From Cytauxzoon felis (lineage: Eukaryota; Apicomplexa; Aconoidasida; Piroplasmida; Theileriidae), in contig JAIQCW010000029.1 in NCBI GenBank assembly GCA_020283715.1, positions 1 through 64,000 on the forward strand: 64,000 nt of DNA, given 5' to 3'. How positions within the stretch are numbered: the first letter of the stretch is position 1; each line of letters begins with the position of its first letter. Of the stretch, positions 34,200 to 44,388 are shown piece by piece. Made by a program: the position numbers and the translations under genes. The notes below the pieces were generated by a model that was given only the letters and a program-made list of their open reading frames with translations, searched no databases and was not told where the DNA came from.

Positions 34200-37100
34200 A
34201 TGCCAATTAAGATTAGTGTAGAGATTAAAAATATTAAAGGCGTTGCCGGTAATAATATAAATACACTATCAATAGCTAATAAGTATCTATGGTTCGGTTT
34301 AATGGATGGTAGTGTTATTAGATTTTCATTGGACGATGAGTATTTAAGTAAAGATTCTCCAAGAATTGGAGATGCTTCTACAAGTTATACTTTATTAAAG
34401 ACTAAAGGATCAAGTTAGCTACTCATTTAGTTATTTATAGACATTTAACCCTAATATAGGATCAGAAGTTCGTCAAATTTATGTGGATTCTAAATCATTT
34501 CACTGTTTGATATGTCTAGTTTCTGGAGATCATTGGTATACAAATTTCCAATCAAACGATATATTTTACTTGAGATCTCTACAAATGGTATTCATTAGAT
34601 CATTGTCATTTACAGAATATACATCTGAAGATGATACTGGACCATTTTTAATTGGTACGCAGCAAGGTTCAATAATAGAAGGTTCTATCGATTATAAATC
34701 ACTCAAGTTTTCATTCCGTCCCTTACACAACATAGAAGATGACGAACCTATATTAAGTATAGAAATGGTTCCCATAATACTTGATAATTCACGAACATTT
34801 TTAATAATTGCTATATCAACTAAAAGATTATATGAATTTTTCGGTGGTTTAACATTAGAAGAAACATTTAATAGATACAATAGTGATAATAAATTAAGTT
34901 TAAAATATGAAATACCACTAGCCGCACCGTATGGCGAATTATTAATTATTGATAAAGATGACGGCACGCACGACCTGTATTGGACTAATTCCACATGCAT
35001 TATATACACTAATATACCGAGAAAAATCAATAAACATACCGAAAGCTGTCTACAATTCCCACCAATAATAATAAATTATCCATGCGGATTCAAAAATCTA
35101 TCAACAAATAAAAGCTATCACGCTAGAAATTATGATGTACTTTTCAATAAACCAACCGAACATATACCTAAAAATACAATCGCATTAAATAACCACTTGC
35201 TACTTCTTTTCGATGAAATCATCATCGTGCTAAATACCATCATCAACCAACAGGTATAATACCTTTATTGTGAATTATGATATATTTTCATTTTTGAAAT
35301 TCACCTGAGGTTACAATCCACCTCTCCTTCCCACTCGCCGTGGAGGCCTCTTCCAATTACCTATCTCTAAAGAGTAATGCCACTCCCGGAGATCGTGGTG
35401 AAGGTAGTGATGGATCATCCATCATGGGAATGATGGAAGATGATGCTAAGGATGTGTTGGATGTAACCTCAAGTGGAATACCCGAGAACGATCTATGGGA
35501 GTTTGAGGGGGAAGTAAACAAAAAAGCTGACGGCAGGACTGTCCTCAAGTGTAGATTCTCTGCAAGATAATCAAGGATTAATATTAGCATATCGTATAAT
35601 AATATGATTCATATTCTAATTTGATTTATATACTATAATATAGGTTTCATCACTGGTATTACCATATGGTACATATGGTGAATTGAAGTGTTTAATTAGA
35701 GATCCTATATCCGGTTTGGTATTTTTATTGGCCTCGGATGGTATATATGAATTATTGATACAAAATGAATCTGAAGATTTATGGCAATATTACATGCTTA
35801 AAGGTATTTTGATAGTAGAAACTCATCAACGACTTTTGTGCAGGTGATATAGATTGTGCTTTAAAATATTGTAACAATTCAACAGAGAGTGACAAAGTAT
35901 TGTTGAAAACGGCTGAAGATTATTTTAATAAAGGGTTATATAATGAATCTGCTCATATGTATTCACAAGTAAAAGGAGATTTCCTAGAGATTGAAAATGT
36001 ATATTTAAATTTTATAAATTTGAACCAAGATTATTCATTGATAGAATACATAATAAATAGAATACAATCTATGGATATAAATAAGATGTATCCGAGATTT
36101 ATAATATTAACCATTTGGTTAATAGAAATGTTGTTATATAAAATAAAAGATTTATATTTGATTATGCAATATAGTAATAACAATTTAATTGATAATAAAG
36201 AAATGTATAATAAATTAAAGGATAAATTTACACGTTTGCTACTTTCAATTAAAGATATTGATGAATTGAATCCATGCATAAACTTTTTATTACATACAAC
36301 AGGTTGTGGAGATGAATGTATAGAATACTCCAAATTAAGAAATGATATTAATACTATCGTTACATATTATATATCTAATGGTGATTATAATAAAGCATTA
36401 CAAGAATTGGTACACTTATCATCTAATGATAAAATCGATTTACTATTTCAAAGATTTGGTCCATTAATATTCATTAACGTATGCGATTTATATAATAATA
36501 TCAAATTCAATAAATTAAATCCAAATTTACAAATACCAATATTATCGTTACCAATTATTATTAATAACGAAAATTATTTGAAAAATTCATTAAATATCAT
36601 CAAAAATCTTATAGAAGTAAATACAATTAATAATCAATTCACTTTGTCATTGTTATGGACTTTATACATCATTCTATTGTCAAATCTTCCAAAAGAAGAT
36701 GAATTAATACATGTATTAATCAATAATGATCTAAATAATCTCAATCTTTACATCGCATTAAGATATTTAAACAAAAAATCGGCCAAAAACAAACAATGGA
36801 TCATACCATTTGTGCATTTACTCTGTCAATGTAATATGATCGATGATGCACTAAATTTATCGCTACAACTTAATAATTTACAATTGGCACAATTTTGTGC
36901 AATGAAACCACATGATAACTTCCATAAACGCAAATTGTGGCTAGAAATACTCAAAAACAATAAAAATTATCGCAATTTCAATACAATTCTACTACAATCA
37001 AACAATCATCTACAGTTGCAGGTTTGTCTCTAGAGAGCTAACATCCAAGGAATATCTTACACGCATTCCATTGCCATACAGATAGATCTTCACCATCGAA

Positions 37101-38024
37101 GATTACCTACACCGTTGGTCTTAAAGATAGTTCTCCACTTGAGGTTCATCCTGCCCTTGTCACTAGCCTCCACCGTAGGTCTTGCAGACAGCTCTTTTAA
37201 TTACCTATCTCTAAAGAGTAGAGTCACTCCCAGAGATCGTGACTGAAGTTAGTGGTGTAACCTCAAGTGGAAGTGGAATACCTGGAAGCGATCTACGGGA
37301 GCTGGAGGGGGAGCTAAATAGAGGAGCTGTATGCAAGACGACCTCAAGTGGAGAGCTGACGGCAGGACTGACCTCAGGTGTAAGAGAGAACCATGCAAGG
37401 GTAGGATGAGATAGATATGATGATTGGACATCATATATAATGGCGCTAATATATGTATCTATCATGTATTATTTTGATATAATTATTTAAATATACAGGA
37501 TATCTTGGAATATATACCTGACGATGTTAATGTTAGTGAGCTGAAAATTTTGATTAACGAATTTCTGGTAAAATATGAGGATAATATCCAGGAGAAAAGA
37601 CATGAAATACGACAACTGTGTACATCCATTGAAGAAACAAAAATTAATATCGAGAATTCTACCAAAAGGTAATTTTATAAATTTGGGATTATACATATTA
37701 CATCATAGATGTGTAACAGTTGATATAGATGCACGTTGCACTGTATGTGGTCAAGTGGTTTATATAAAGAGTTTTATTGTATTTCCATGTGCACATGTAT
37801 TTCATAGAAGTTGCGTAATTAGAGTATTAAAGAATTTATTAAAAGGTGATGATTTATTAGAATTTGAAAGATTAAAAAGGAAATGTGAATGTGTTGATGA
37901 TGATAAAAACGTTAAAGAATTTAATGATTTCTTATCAAAATCATGTTTAATATGCGGTTATCCCGTCTTATTATTGGCATCACAGCCATTTATTAATGGT
38001 AACGATGATTGGGTTATCAATTAA
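34200..38024 (+). CDS. VPS18: Vacuolar sorting protein VPS18 (RING-H2 type)
   Basis: Six exons, 34200..34413, 34460..35253, 35644..35803, 35844..37021, 37499..37668 and 37709..38024, 943 residues. VPS18 is a core subunit of the HOPS/CORVET tethering complexes at late endosomes; in apicomplexans it serves traffic to secretory organelles. The N-terminal third is a predicted beta-propeller (NKYLWFGLMDGSVIRFSL). Then comes the typical helical start GDIDCALKYCNNSTESDKVL with KGLYNESAHMYSQVKGDFLE, the DILEYIPDDVNVSELK segment, and a C-terminal RING: CTVCGQVVYIKSF ... FPCAHVFHRSCV ... CLICGYPVLL. Introns 2 and 4 are 390 and 477 bases because each holds a dispersed element; the others are 36-46. The stop codon overlaps the stop of the SANT-protein gene on the other strand. 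Confidence 0.9.
35300..35570 (+). repeat. Dispersed element copy (intronic, sense)
   Basis: In VPS18 intron 2. Full core plus the optional block gatggatcatccatcatggg (palindromic with aatgatgg), as in the copies at 2.7 and 14.9 kb, and the gagctgacggcagg-type end. The usual peptide frame is open ([18 protein letters not shown]). Confidence 0.9.
37118..37390 (+). repeat. Dispersed element copy (intronic, sense)
   Basis: In VPS18 intron 4. Contains ctccacttgaggttc, cttttaattacctatctcta, gatctacgggagctggaggg and gagctgacggcaggactgac, and ends acctcaggtg. Confidence 0.9.
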
Positions 38025-41000
38025 AATACATCCCTTCTATACTTTTTAAAATTATCAGAAAAGACATTTTCCGGTTCTACTTCCACCTTTTCTTGCTCCG
38101 ATTTGTATATTTTACTCAATGGAAAATTCAATTCTGATGGTATCACATACACAAATGGTGGATCCAATTTAAACTTTCTATTCATCAATAATGGCCTATA
38201 TGACTTTGTTATCGCCAACTCACAAGAATCGCTACGGTACTGTAAGAATTTTATATTAATTTAATTAGAAATTATTTATGATAAAACATGTTTGTGGGTA
38301 AACTGGGGAGATATATATATCTTTGGGGATTAAAAATATGTGGTGTGGAAATACCAAAGATGGTTTGAGGTTATGATTATAATTAAAAAGTTACTATCAC
38401 TCGAGGTAAACATGGTAATCATACATGTGGTTAAAAACATCAAACCGTTGAACTGTGATACAGCTGAATTGAAAAATATATTCCCTTGTTTTCCACCACC
38501 GGCAAAACCAATGGCTTCTAACCATTCTTGAACAACATTAAATATATTACCCACAATACCAGCCACCCAAATATTATTCTTTACACGCCTACCAATCCAA
38601 CCATCAGGGAAATGAAGAGTTCTAATAAATATATGGATGCATAGGATGTAAGGGATAGCAAAAAACCATTGATAATGCCACCACTTCCTTTCGGTCCAAT
38701 TATTCTCTTTACCCATACCACCTGGGCCTTTTCCTTGATCTCCAACTGTATCCATGACTGCAATTGCATATGTGGGTAAGGTTGATACAAATTGAATCCA
38801 TAAATCAATGGTTTTACCAGAATCTGGGTCGACTAGAGAATATGGTGATATAGAGGGATAAAAGGCATAAACAGTTCCCAAGGAAAATGCTAACATGAGG
38901 ACAGGTGATAAATGTTCAGGTTTAGTAAATAATTCACCAATACCTGCGTCACGACTTAGTATTATAGTTACCGCTGTATATACAATCAATGCAACTGGGA
39001 TTCCATAGAATTTTGATGAGAAACACGATGTTATCACACCAATCATAACAGAAACAAAGATTATAGAAATCATTATACCAATGCAAGCCAAAATCAATTC
39101 TCCCGTTAATTTATCGAGTTCATTTTTAAGTTCATTATTCGTAGCGTCATCAGGACCTTTATTTCCGCTAATTTTACCAGTTCCATTTCCAGTAATATTT
39201 GTCCAATTATCACCCCACTTTAAAAAAGGATATTTTTTTTTAAAGTATTTGTGTAAACTACCACTAGCATCTTTAACTCCTATTATTATTGGAATATCCA
39301 TAGCTCCGAAATAAAAGACGAAAACAGCTTCGACCTCATTAGGGAGATCACTTATACCACTAAGTTCATTTCCTCCATTTTTAAATGTGGGATTAGTCAT
39401 CTTTTTATATTTGGTAGAACTATGATAAACCTTATGTTTATAACATGTGTACGGAAAGGCGGGTTTATTCTTTTCCAAAAATACTTTAATATTATCTTCT
39501 GCAATATTAGATTCATTTATATCAGATCCTGTACCTTTATCATAAGCGATACTCCTCTTTTCAATATCTATTACAACACTATCAGCATTAGACTGATCTG
39601 GATTATTTAGATTATCAGTTCTATCATCTTCTGGTAACATTTGCATAACTTGGTCTGCGGTCCATAGAATGGAAGCTGCAAATAATAAAATCACAGTGAA
39701 CAAGTACTGTACAATAACCAATTTATAATCATAATCATCCCAATGAAAGTGAGAGTATAGGCCTTTATAGATATAATGTACGAAGAATGTAACGAATCCT
39801 GAAGAAGGAACACCTGCGCCATATAATGATGTATTGTAATTGACACCAAAAGACAGATTCGAAAAAATCCCATTGGTAAATGTAATTAAAATGATACTCC
39901 AATAAAATTGATTAAAGTAACCGAAATCTCCCCCGGATATAAAGATTATAAACGAAATAACCGAAGATATAAACATCAACCACACACCTAATATAGACAA
40001 GGCTCTATTTATAATTTTATACTTAAATGTGGCATCATTCATCCATGTTATCATGTTAACCAATAGTGTTGAGATCAAACTAGACAGTTCCATAGGATTG
40101 TGTATTTTATAAATGAACAGACTAACCACTGTAGGTGTTAAATAGAACCTCTTTAATATATGCGGAGCACAAGTCATTGCGATACGATGTGGAGTTAACA
40201 TGATAAGCCCAGCAAAGAACATAGCGGCTTTTGTCTCATTACTAAATGGATCTGGCATATTTATAACAATATCCTTAGCTCCATTTTTAGTTTATTCCAA
40301 ATTATCCCCCTCCCATTATTTAACAAGAATAATTACTTATTAAAATCAAAATACCCATTAGCTTACTTAATACATAGTTCCATATTCCAAACATACCTTT
40401 GGAATAGTTGCGATTTGTATATATCTATCCTGTACATCTTCAATAGTTCTTTGCATTTCCCATGAAATATAAAGCCAAACGTCACCGAAATTAACGTCAT
40501 AATATTCCGCTAATCTCAACAATTCATTGTCATCTTCATCTGTCCAATCCTTTCCCTCATTCTTTAATGGCGGAGCCTGTTGAAGTTGTAGAATTAAATG
40601 TATGAAATATGTACCTGAAATAGTTCTAAATAATCTAAATCATCATTTTTTGGCCATAACCCATGATTATACAATCTAAATTTAATAAATAGTATTCTCA
40701 ACTTATCACATACGTAATGTATTTGATGACCAATCTTCTTTGTTTATTGGTCATTGTTGAATTTGAATACAGTTCCTAAAGACATTGTTTATTTCCATAG
40801 AATAAACCAACTTCTAGAGTTGAACTAATAAATTCATTCCAAGAACTGAATGATTCTGCGATAGATTCTACACCCTCTTCGATGCCTATGGCCTTTAGAA
40901 AATCAATTACTTCCCATCCATCTAGAAGATATTTGTGATATATAGATGAAATATACGGAAGACAATTTGAAAATCATTGCAGTGTATACTTACCAGGTGG

Positions 41001-41259
41001 TTTTTTGGCGTATGTTCTTGCGATATTCCTTTTCTCGGTTTCAATATTAAGTGTCTTTTGCTGTTTAAGAAAATTTCTAAATGTTTTCATGTCCAAATAT
41101 TTCTTCGGTCTTTTAATTGGGGGCCCTGTAGAAGTAAATTTCATGGAGTCAAGATAAATTTATACCCAAGTCGTCTATGGCGTCATCTAATCTCAACCTG
41201 GACGACCTTATAAATCTTCTAGTAATATTATATATGCGATTTAAAGATAATGAATACAT
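38021..41259 (-). CDS. SANT/Myb-domain protein, DMAP1/SWC4-like, with nested gene
   Basis: Exons 41259..41166, 41125..40994, 40921..40812, 40775..40714, 40675..40615, 40576..40397 and, after a 2.16-kb intron, 38239..38021; 285 residues, all phases consistent. Landmarks: DDLGPPIKRPKKYLDMKTF, ARTYAKKPPDGWEVIDFLKA, NKQRRLVIKYITLYNHGLWP, then the SANT domain GKDWTDEDDNELLRLAEYYD ... WEMQRTIEDVQDRYIQI. The order (basic lead-in, SANT, then the EDVQDRY motif) resembles DMAP1/SWC4, a subunit of NuA4/SWR1 chromatin complexes, but I am not certain. The last intron contains a complete Tpr-like gene on the same strand. Alternatively the gene ends just after IATIPK (VCLEYGTMY and stop) and 38239..38021 is a stranded exon. 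The donor of exon 3 (GTTGGT) is weak. Confidence 0.6.
38330..40258 (-). CDS. Tpr-like polytopic membrane protein
   Basis: 642 residues, no intron, MPDPFSNETK start. Roughly five membrane spans in the first 220 residues (AAMFFAGLIMLTPHRIAMTC, LFIYKIHNPMELSSLISTL, SVISFIIFISGGDFGYFNQF, VQYLFTVILLFAASILWTAD). Then a soluble loop of about 160 residues contains a YKH ... VFVFYFGAMDIPIIIGV ... YFKKK module. At least five more spans follow (CIGIMISIIFVSVMIGVI, GIPVALIVYTAVTIILS, LSPVLMLAFSLGTVYAFYPS). It resembles the Tpr/Tar family of Theileria; the function is unknown. It is wholly inside an intron of the SANT-protein gene, same strand. The N-terminal part is closely related to the gene at 51702, and the C-terminal part to the broken copies at 62-63 kb. 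Confidence 0.75.
   Translation of the reverse strand: MPDPFSNETKAAMFFAGLIMLTPHRIAMTCAPHILKRFYLTPTVVSLFIYKIHNPMELSSLISTLLVNMITWMNDATFKYKIINRALSILGVWLMFISSVISFIIFISGGDFGYFNQFYWSIILITFTNGIFSNLSFGVNYNTSLYGAGVPSSGFVTFFVHYIYKGLYSHFHWDDYDYKLVIVQYLFTVILLFAASILWTADQVMQMLPEDDRTDNLNNPDQSNADSVVIDIEKRSIAYDKGTGSDINESNIAEDNIKVFLEKNKPAFPYTCYKHKVYHSSTKYKKMTNPTFKNGGNELSGISDLPNEVEAVFVFYFGAMDIPIIIGVKDASGSLHKYFKKKYPFLKWGDNWTNITGNGTGKISGNKGPDDATNNELKNELDKLTGELILACIGIMISIIFVSVMIGVITSCFSSKFYGIPVALIVYTAVTIILSRDAGIGELFTKPEHLSPVLMLAFSLGTVYAFYPSISPYSLVDPDSGKTIDLWIQFVSTLPTYAIAVMDTVGDQGKGPGGMGKENNWTERKWWHYQWFFAIPYILCIHIFIRTLHFPDGWIGRRVKNNIWVAGIVGNIFNVVQEWLEAIGFAGGGKQGNIFFNSAVSQFNGLMFLTTCMITMFTSSDSNFLIIIITSNHLWYFHTTYF
40259..40317 (-). 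promoter_or_regulatory. Conserved leader before Tpr-like gene
   Basis: The 55-60 bases before the ATG (ggggataatttggaataaac, aaaatggagctaaggatatt, gttataaat) are about 80 percent identical to the bases before the other Tpr-like gene at 51702. They may be a shared promoter or 5' UTR element. Confidence 0.5.
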
Positions 41260-41423
41260 TTTAAAGAAATTGGTGATTATTTAATGAAATGATATTACCA
41301 AACACCTCTAGAAATACACCACATCTACATTGCTATGTAATGCGAGTATGATTTAGTATGGAAGATATATGATAAGGAAATATTATTGAACAATGATTAT
41401 TTCTACATCTGGATATAGTTGAC

Positions 41424-43182
41424 ATGGACAATTTTGGTAGGAAATTTAATAGAATACCTCATACGGGTATTAGACACATCATGAGTATGGAAGACATACT
41501 ATGTGTCGAGAAAGCTGATGTGCCGAAGAAGAAAAAACGCCGTTTACCAACTGAGGGTAAAGATGAAAAGGTTTCTGAATCATTTGAATGTAAGATACCT
41601 AATAATTTGCATATGGATCTGAATGAAAATTTACCTGAACGTATTATAGATTTTTATGAATTTAAAAGTAAATATAATCAATTGATGGAATATTTAAAGG
41701 TATTAAATAAGAAATGTTTGAGGATTAAATCAAAGAAGATCGAAAATTTTGATATACCAAAAGGTATGGATATAGAAAAGATCATTAAATTGAGTACATC
41801 AGCTAAACTCCATGGGCTATTACAGAGGCAATTAAGAATACCAACCATATGTGAAATGATAGATGATGCTGTAAATATAAATTTAGAAAGTGTAAATTCA
41901 TATGATAATTTAGTTGTAAATGTAAATTATGATACAAATAAATGGTCTGAACCCAATTTATATAAATATTTCAATGATAATATCAATCTCAAAACGTATA
42001 AATTAGTATCTGGTACAGAGCAATATAAAATCAATAATTTAAAGAAGATCCCCAATCACCTTTTAATTGAAGGACCACAATCATATACCGATCGCATACA
42101 TATACATAACAAAGTCACCGAATCATATTCAGACAATAAAAATGAACTCGTGGATGATAATGAAATTATCATCACATTTACATTCTTCCATCAAACTAAA
42201 GGACATAAATTCAAGGAATTCGATGTACTAAGTACACAAACACTTGCAAACCTAACCGATATCTTCAAATGTCAATCCATTATCGCATACGATAATCTCA
42301 ATATCAAGGTTAGTCGGATAGTAAAACCAAATTTGATTTATTCACGAGCTTGATTTTTCTGCTCTCGTATCTATTCTCTTTTTCCACTCCGTTCTACTTG
42401 AGGTCCAATCCAACTCTCTTCATCCTGCCGTCAGCTCTTCTAATTACCTATCCCTGAAGGGTGATGCCACTCCCAGAGATCGTGGCGATGTTGAATACAT
42501 GACCTCAAGTGGAATACCTGGAAGCGATCTAAGGGAGCTGGAAGGGAAATAAAAGGATGAGCTCCATGCAATGGAAAAGAGAGTAGCATTGGACCTCGAG
42601 TGGAAACAGGTCTATAGATATATGTGCAGAGGCAACCCTGTTGATATGGAGTAATATTTTTAATATATGATATACTATATATAGGGCTCATGTTATATGT
42701 TGAATGGTGTATTATACCCTGATTTGCGTGGAGGTGTATGTGATTATTCTGTGAAGTTATTGGAATTCTATGATTCAAGTGGGATGAAAGTACTGAAATC
42801 TCGTGTTCCTATACCCCAGGAAGATGCACATTTAAAGGATATAAAAATCCCAGTGTATAGTAATGGTTATTTTATACATTATGGTGATTGTGAGCATAGA
42901 GTCATAATAACGTCGATAAGAATATACGATAGATCTAGAGATTGCCCGTATAGCAATTGTTATCCTATATGCGTATTCACACCAAAAACACATCCAGAGG
43001 TTTGCAAAATTTGTAATTATAAGGATGCCACTAAAATTATTTTTAATTCTATGATTTTACCGGATAATCCATCATATCTATGTATGGATTGTCATTCATA
43101 TATAGATAAATTAGATATTAATAAAGATTTGTATAAGAATGACGATTTAACACAAGCAATAGCTATAGATTATAATTATTAA
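41424..43182 (+). CDS. SNAPC3: snRNA-activating protein complex subunit 3 (SNAP50)
   Basis: Two exons, 41424..42308 and 42685..43182, phase 0, 460 residues. SNAPc binds the proximal promoter element of snRNA genes transcribed by RNA polymerase II or III. The first exon has a basic nuclear-type stretch (KADVPKKKKRRLP) and IITFTFFHQTKGHKFKEFDV, the conserved block before the insertion domain. The second begins GSCYMLNGVLYPDLRG and ends with the SNAP50 zinc finger: GDCEHRVIITSIRIYDRSRD ... YPICVF ... CKICNYKDATKIIF ... YLCMDCHSYID. Length and motif order match the family. The 376-base intron holds a dispersed element in sense orientation. Confidence 0.88.
42380..42610 (+). repeat. Dispersed element copy (intronic, sense)
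   Basis: In the SNAPC3 intron: ctacttgaggtccaatccaa, cctgccgtcagctc, attacctatccctgaagggt (the core hairpin with compensating changes, ccctgaaggg), gatctaagggagctggaagg, and ggacctcgagtgga end. Confidence 0.88.
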
Positions 43183-43353
43183 TTAGTAAATTTAAACTAT
43201 ATAGTATGTATATAGATATTTTATGTTATATTTGCTACCCCATTTATAACATTGTTATGTTGACCATGAAATCCCATAGAAATCAGGTTCAAATAATATA
43301 ATTCTATATATGTTACCTTTTATTAATTATAATAATCTATATACTACTTAGAA

Positions 43354-44016
43354 ATGGTGAAATTATTAAAACCTGGGCGTGTTGTTATATTGCTGAATGG
43401 CCGTCGTGCTGGTTGCAAGGGAGTTGTTGTACAAACAAATGATAGTTCATCTAAAGGTAGACCATTTTCTAATTGTTTAGTAGCTGGTATTGAAAAGGCG
43501 CCAATGAAAGTCAGTAAAAAAAATGAGCGCCAAGAAAATTGAGAAAAGGTCTAAAGTTAAAGCCTTTGTCAAGTACATCAACGTCAATCATGTCATCCCA
43601 ACTAGGTAATTACCTAATATTAATATTATATACATTATAGATATGTTATTGGTGGAACTTTCGATCCAAAAACGTTAGTAACCGATGAACAAATGTCCAA
43701 CAAAGCCTCACGCAAATCAGCCAGAAAAAATGTCAAAGCTGCATTCGAAGAATTGTAAGTTTACCACAAAATTATACCCGTAAGCGATCTCTGGGAGCTG
43801 AAGGAGGAAGTAAATAAAGGATAACAACTGTATGGGATACCTGGTACCCCTTTGCGGATATCACTCTTGGTTTTCCTTATCTTACATTTGTCCTCTGTAT
43901 TTCATTTAGCATACTTATATTCATATATCTTTAGATTCTCTGTACCGGAGAATATAGATTCATCCTCCAAGACCAGCAAAGACACACTCTTTTTAAGAAA
44001 GAAACTTAGATTTTAA
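43354..44016 (+). CDS. RPL27: Ribosomal protein eL27 (one-base frameshift)
   Basis: Three exons, 43354..43605, 43641..43754 and 43935..44016, about 148 residues, a component of the large cytosolic ribosomal subunit. The N terminus VKLLKPGRVVILLNGRRAGC and FSNCLVAGIEKAPMKV, then KKIEKRSKVKAFVKYINVNH, IPTRYV, and the C-terminal end LFLRKKLRF are all typical. The frame breaks in exon 1 at a run of eight A (43516-43523): with seven A the protein is continuous, and both downstream splices then fall in phase. This is most simply a homopolymer error in the sequence. A short piece of the dispersed element lies in intron 2. Confidence 0.9.
43777..43830 (+). repeat. Dispersed element fragment (intronic)
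   Basis: cccgtaagcgatctctggga followed by gctgaaggaggaagtaaata: only the [10 protein letters not shown] block, in eL27 intron 2. Confidence 0.7.
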
Positions 44017-44388
44017 TCTCGTAATAAAGTTTAATCTATATGATATGTACTTGAATTATGTGATATATCGCTCAAATTATGAGTAATTAATGTCATTATC
44101 AAAGAAATTTATGTGAATTACGAGAAGAATGTGCTAAGGAATATTCTGATTCTTTTAAATTTCATTGTGTGGTGCCAAAGTACTATTGATTATATGTAGC
44201 ACATAGATTCTTATCCATTATTCCGGCTTATATGAATATTGAAGATCTATATATATAGTTGCTGTAGTTAAACCACATTTAGATTGTAATTATATCATAG
44301 ACGGTTTTCCCCATAGCATTTTGTATCATTTCATGATAATTAATTATGTAATTTTAGTGATTTTCATCACACATTGTGATGATTGACA
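44017..44388. other. Intergenic region
   Basis: About 370 bases between eL27 and the FAINT protein, both on the plus strand. AT-rich; I see no gene. It contains tttcatcacacattgtgatga, a small hairpin, just before the start of the next gene. Confidence 0.4.

Noticed and set aside
36031..36333. Minus-strand open frame within VPS18
   Set aside because: It is a shadow of the VPS18 exon; low-complexity Ile/Tyr composition arises from AT-rich sense codons.
40750..40780. In-frame TAA in the SANT-protein gene as a nonsense mutation
   Set aside because: A different splice choice (acceptor before GAACTG, donor GTATGTG at about 40713) gives a continuous protein (TMTNKQRRLVIKYIT-LYNHG), so no stop needs to be assumed.
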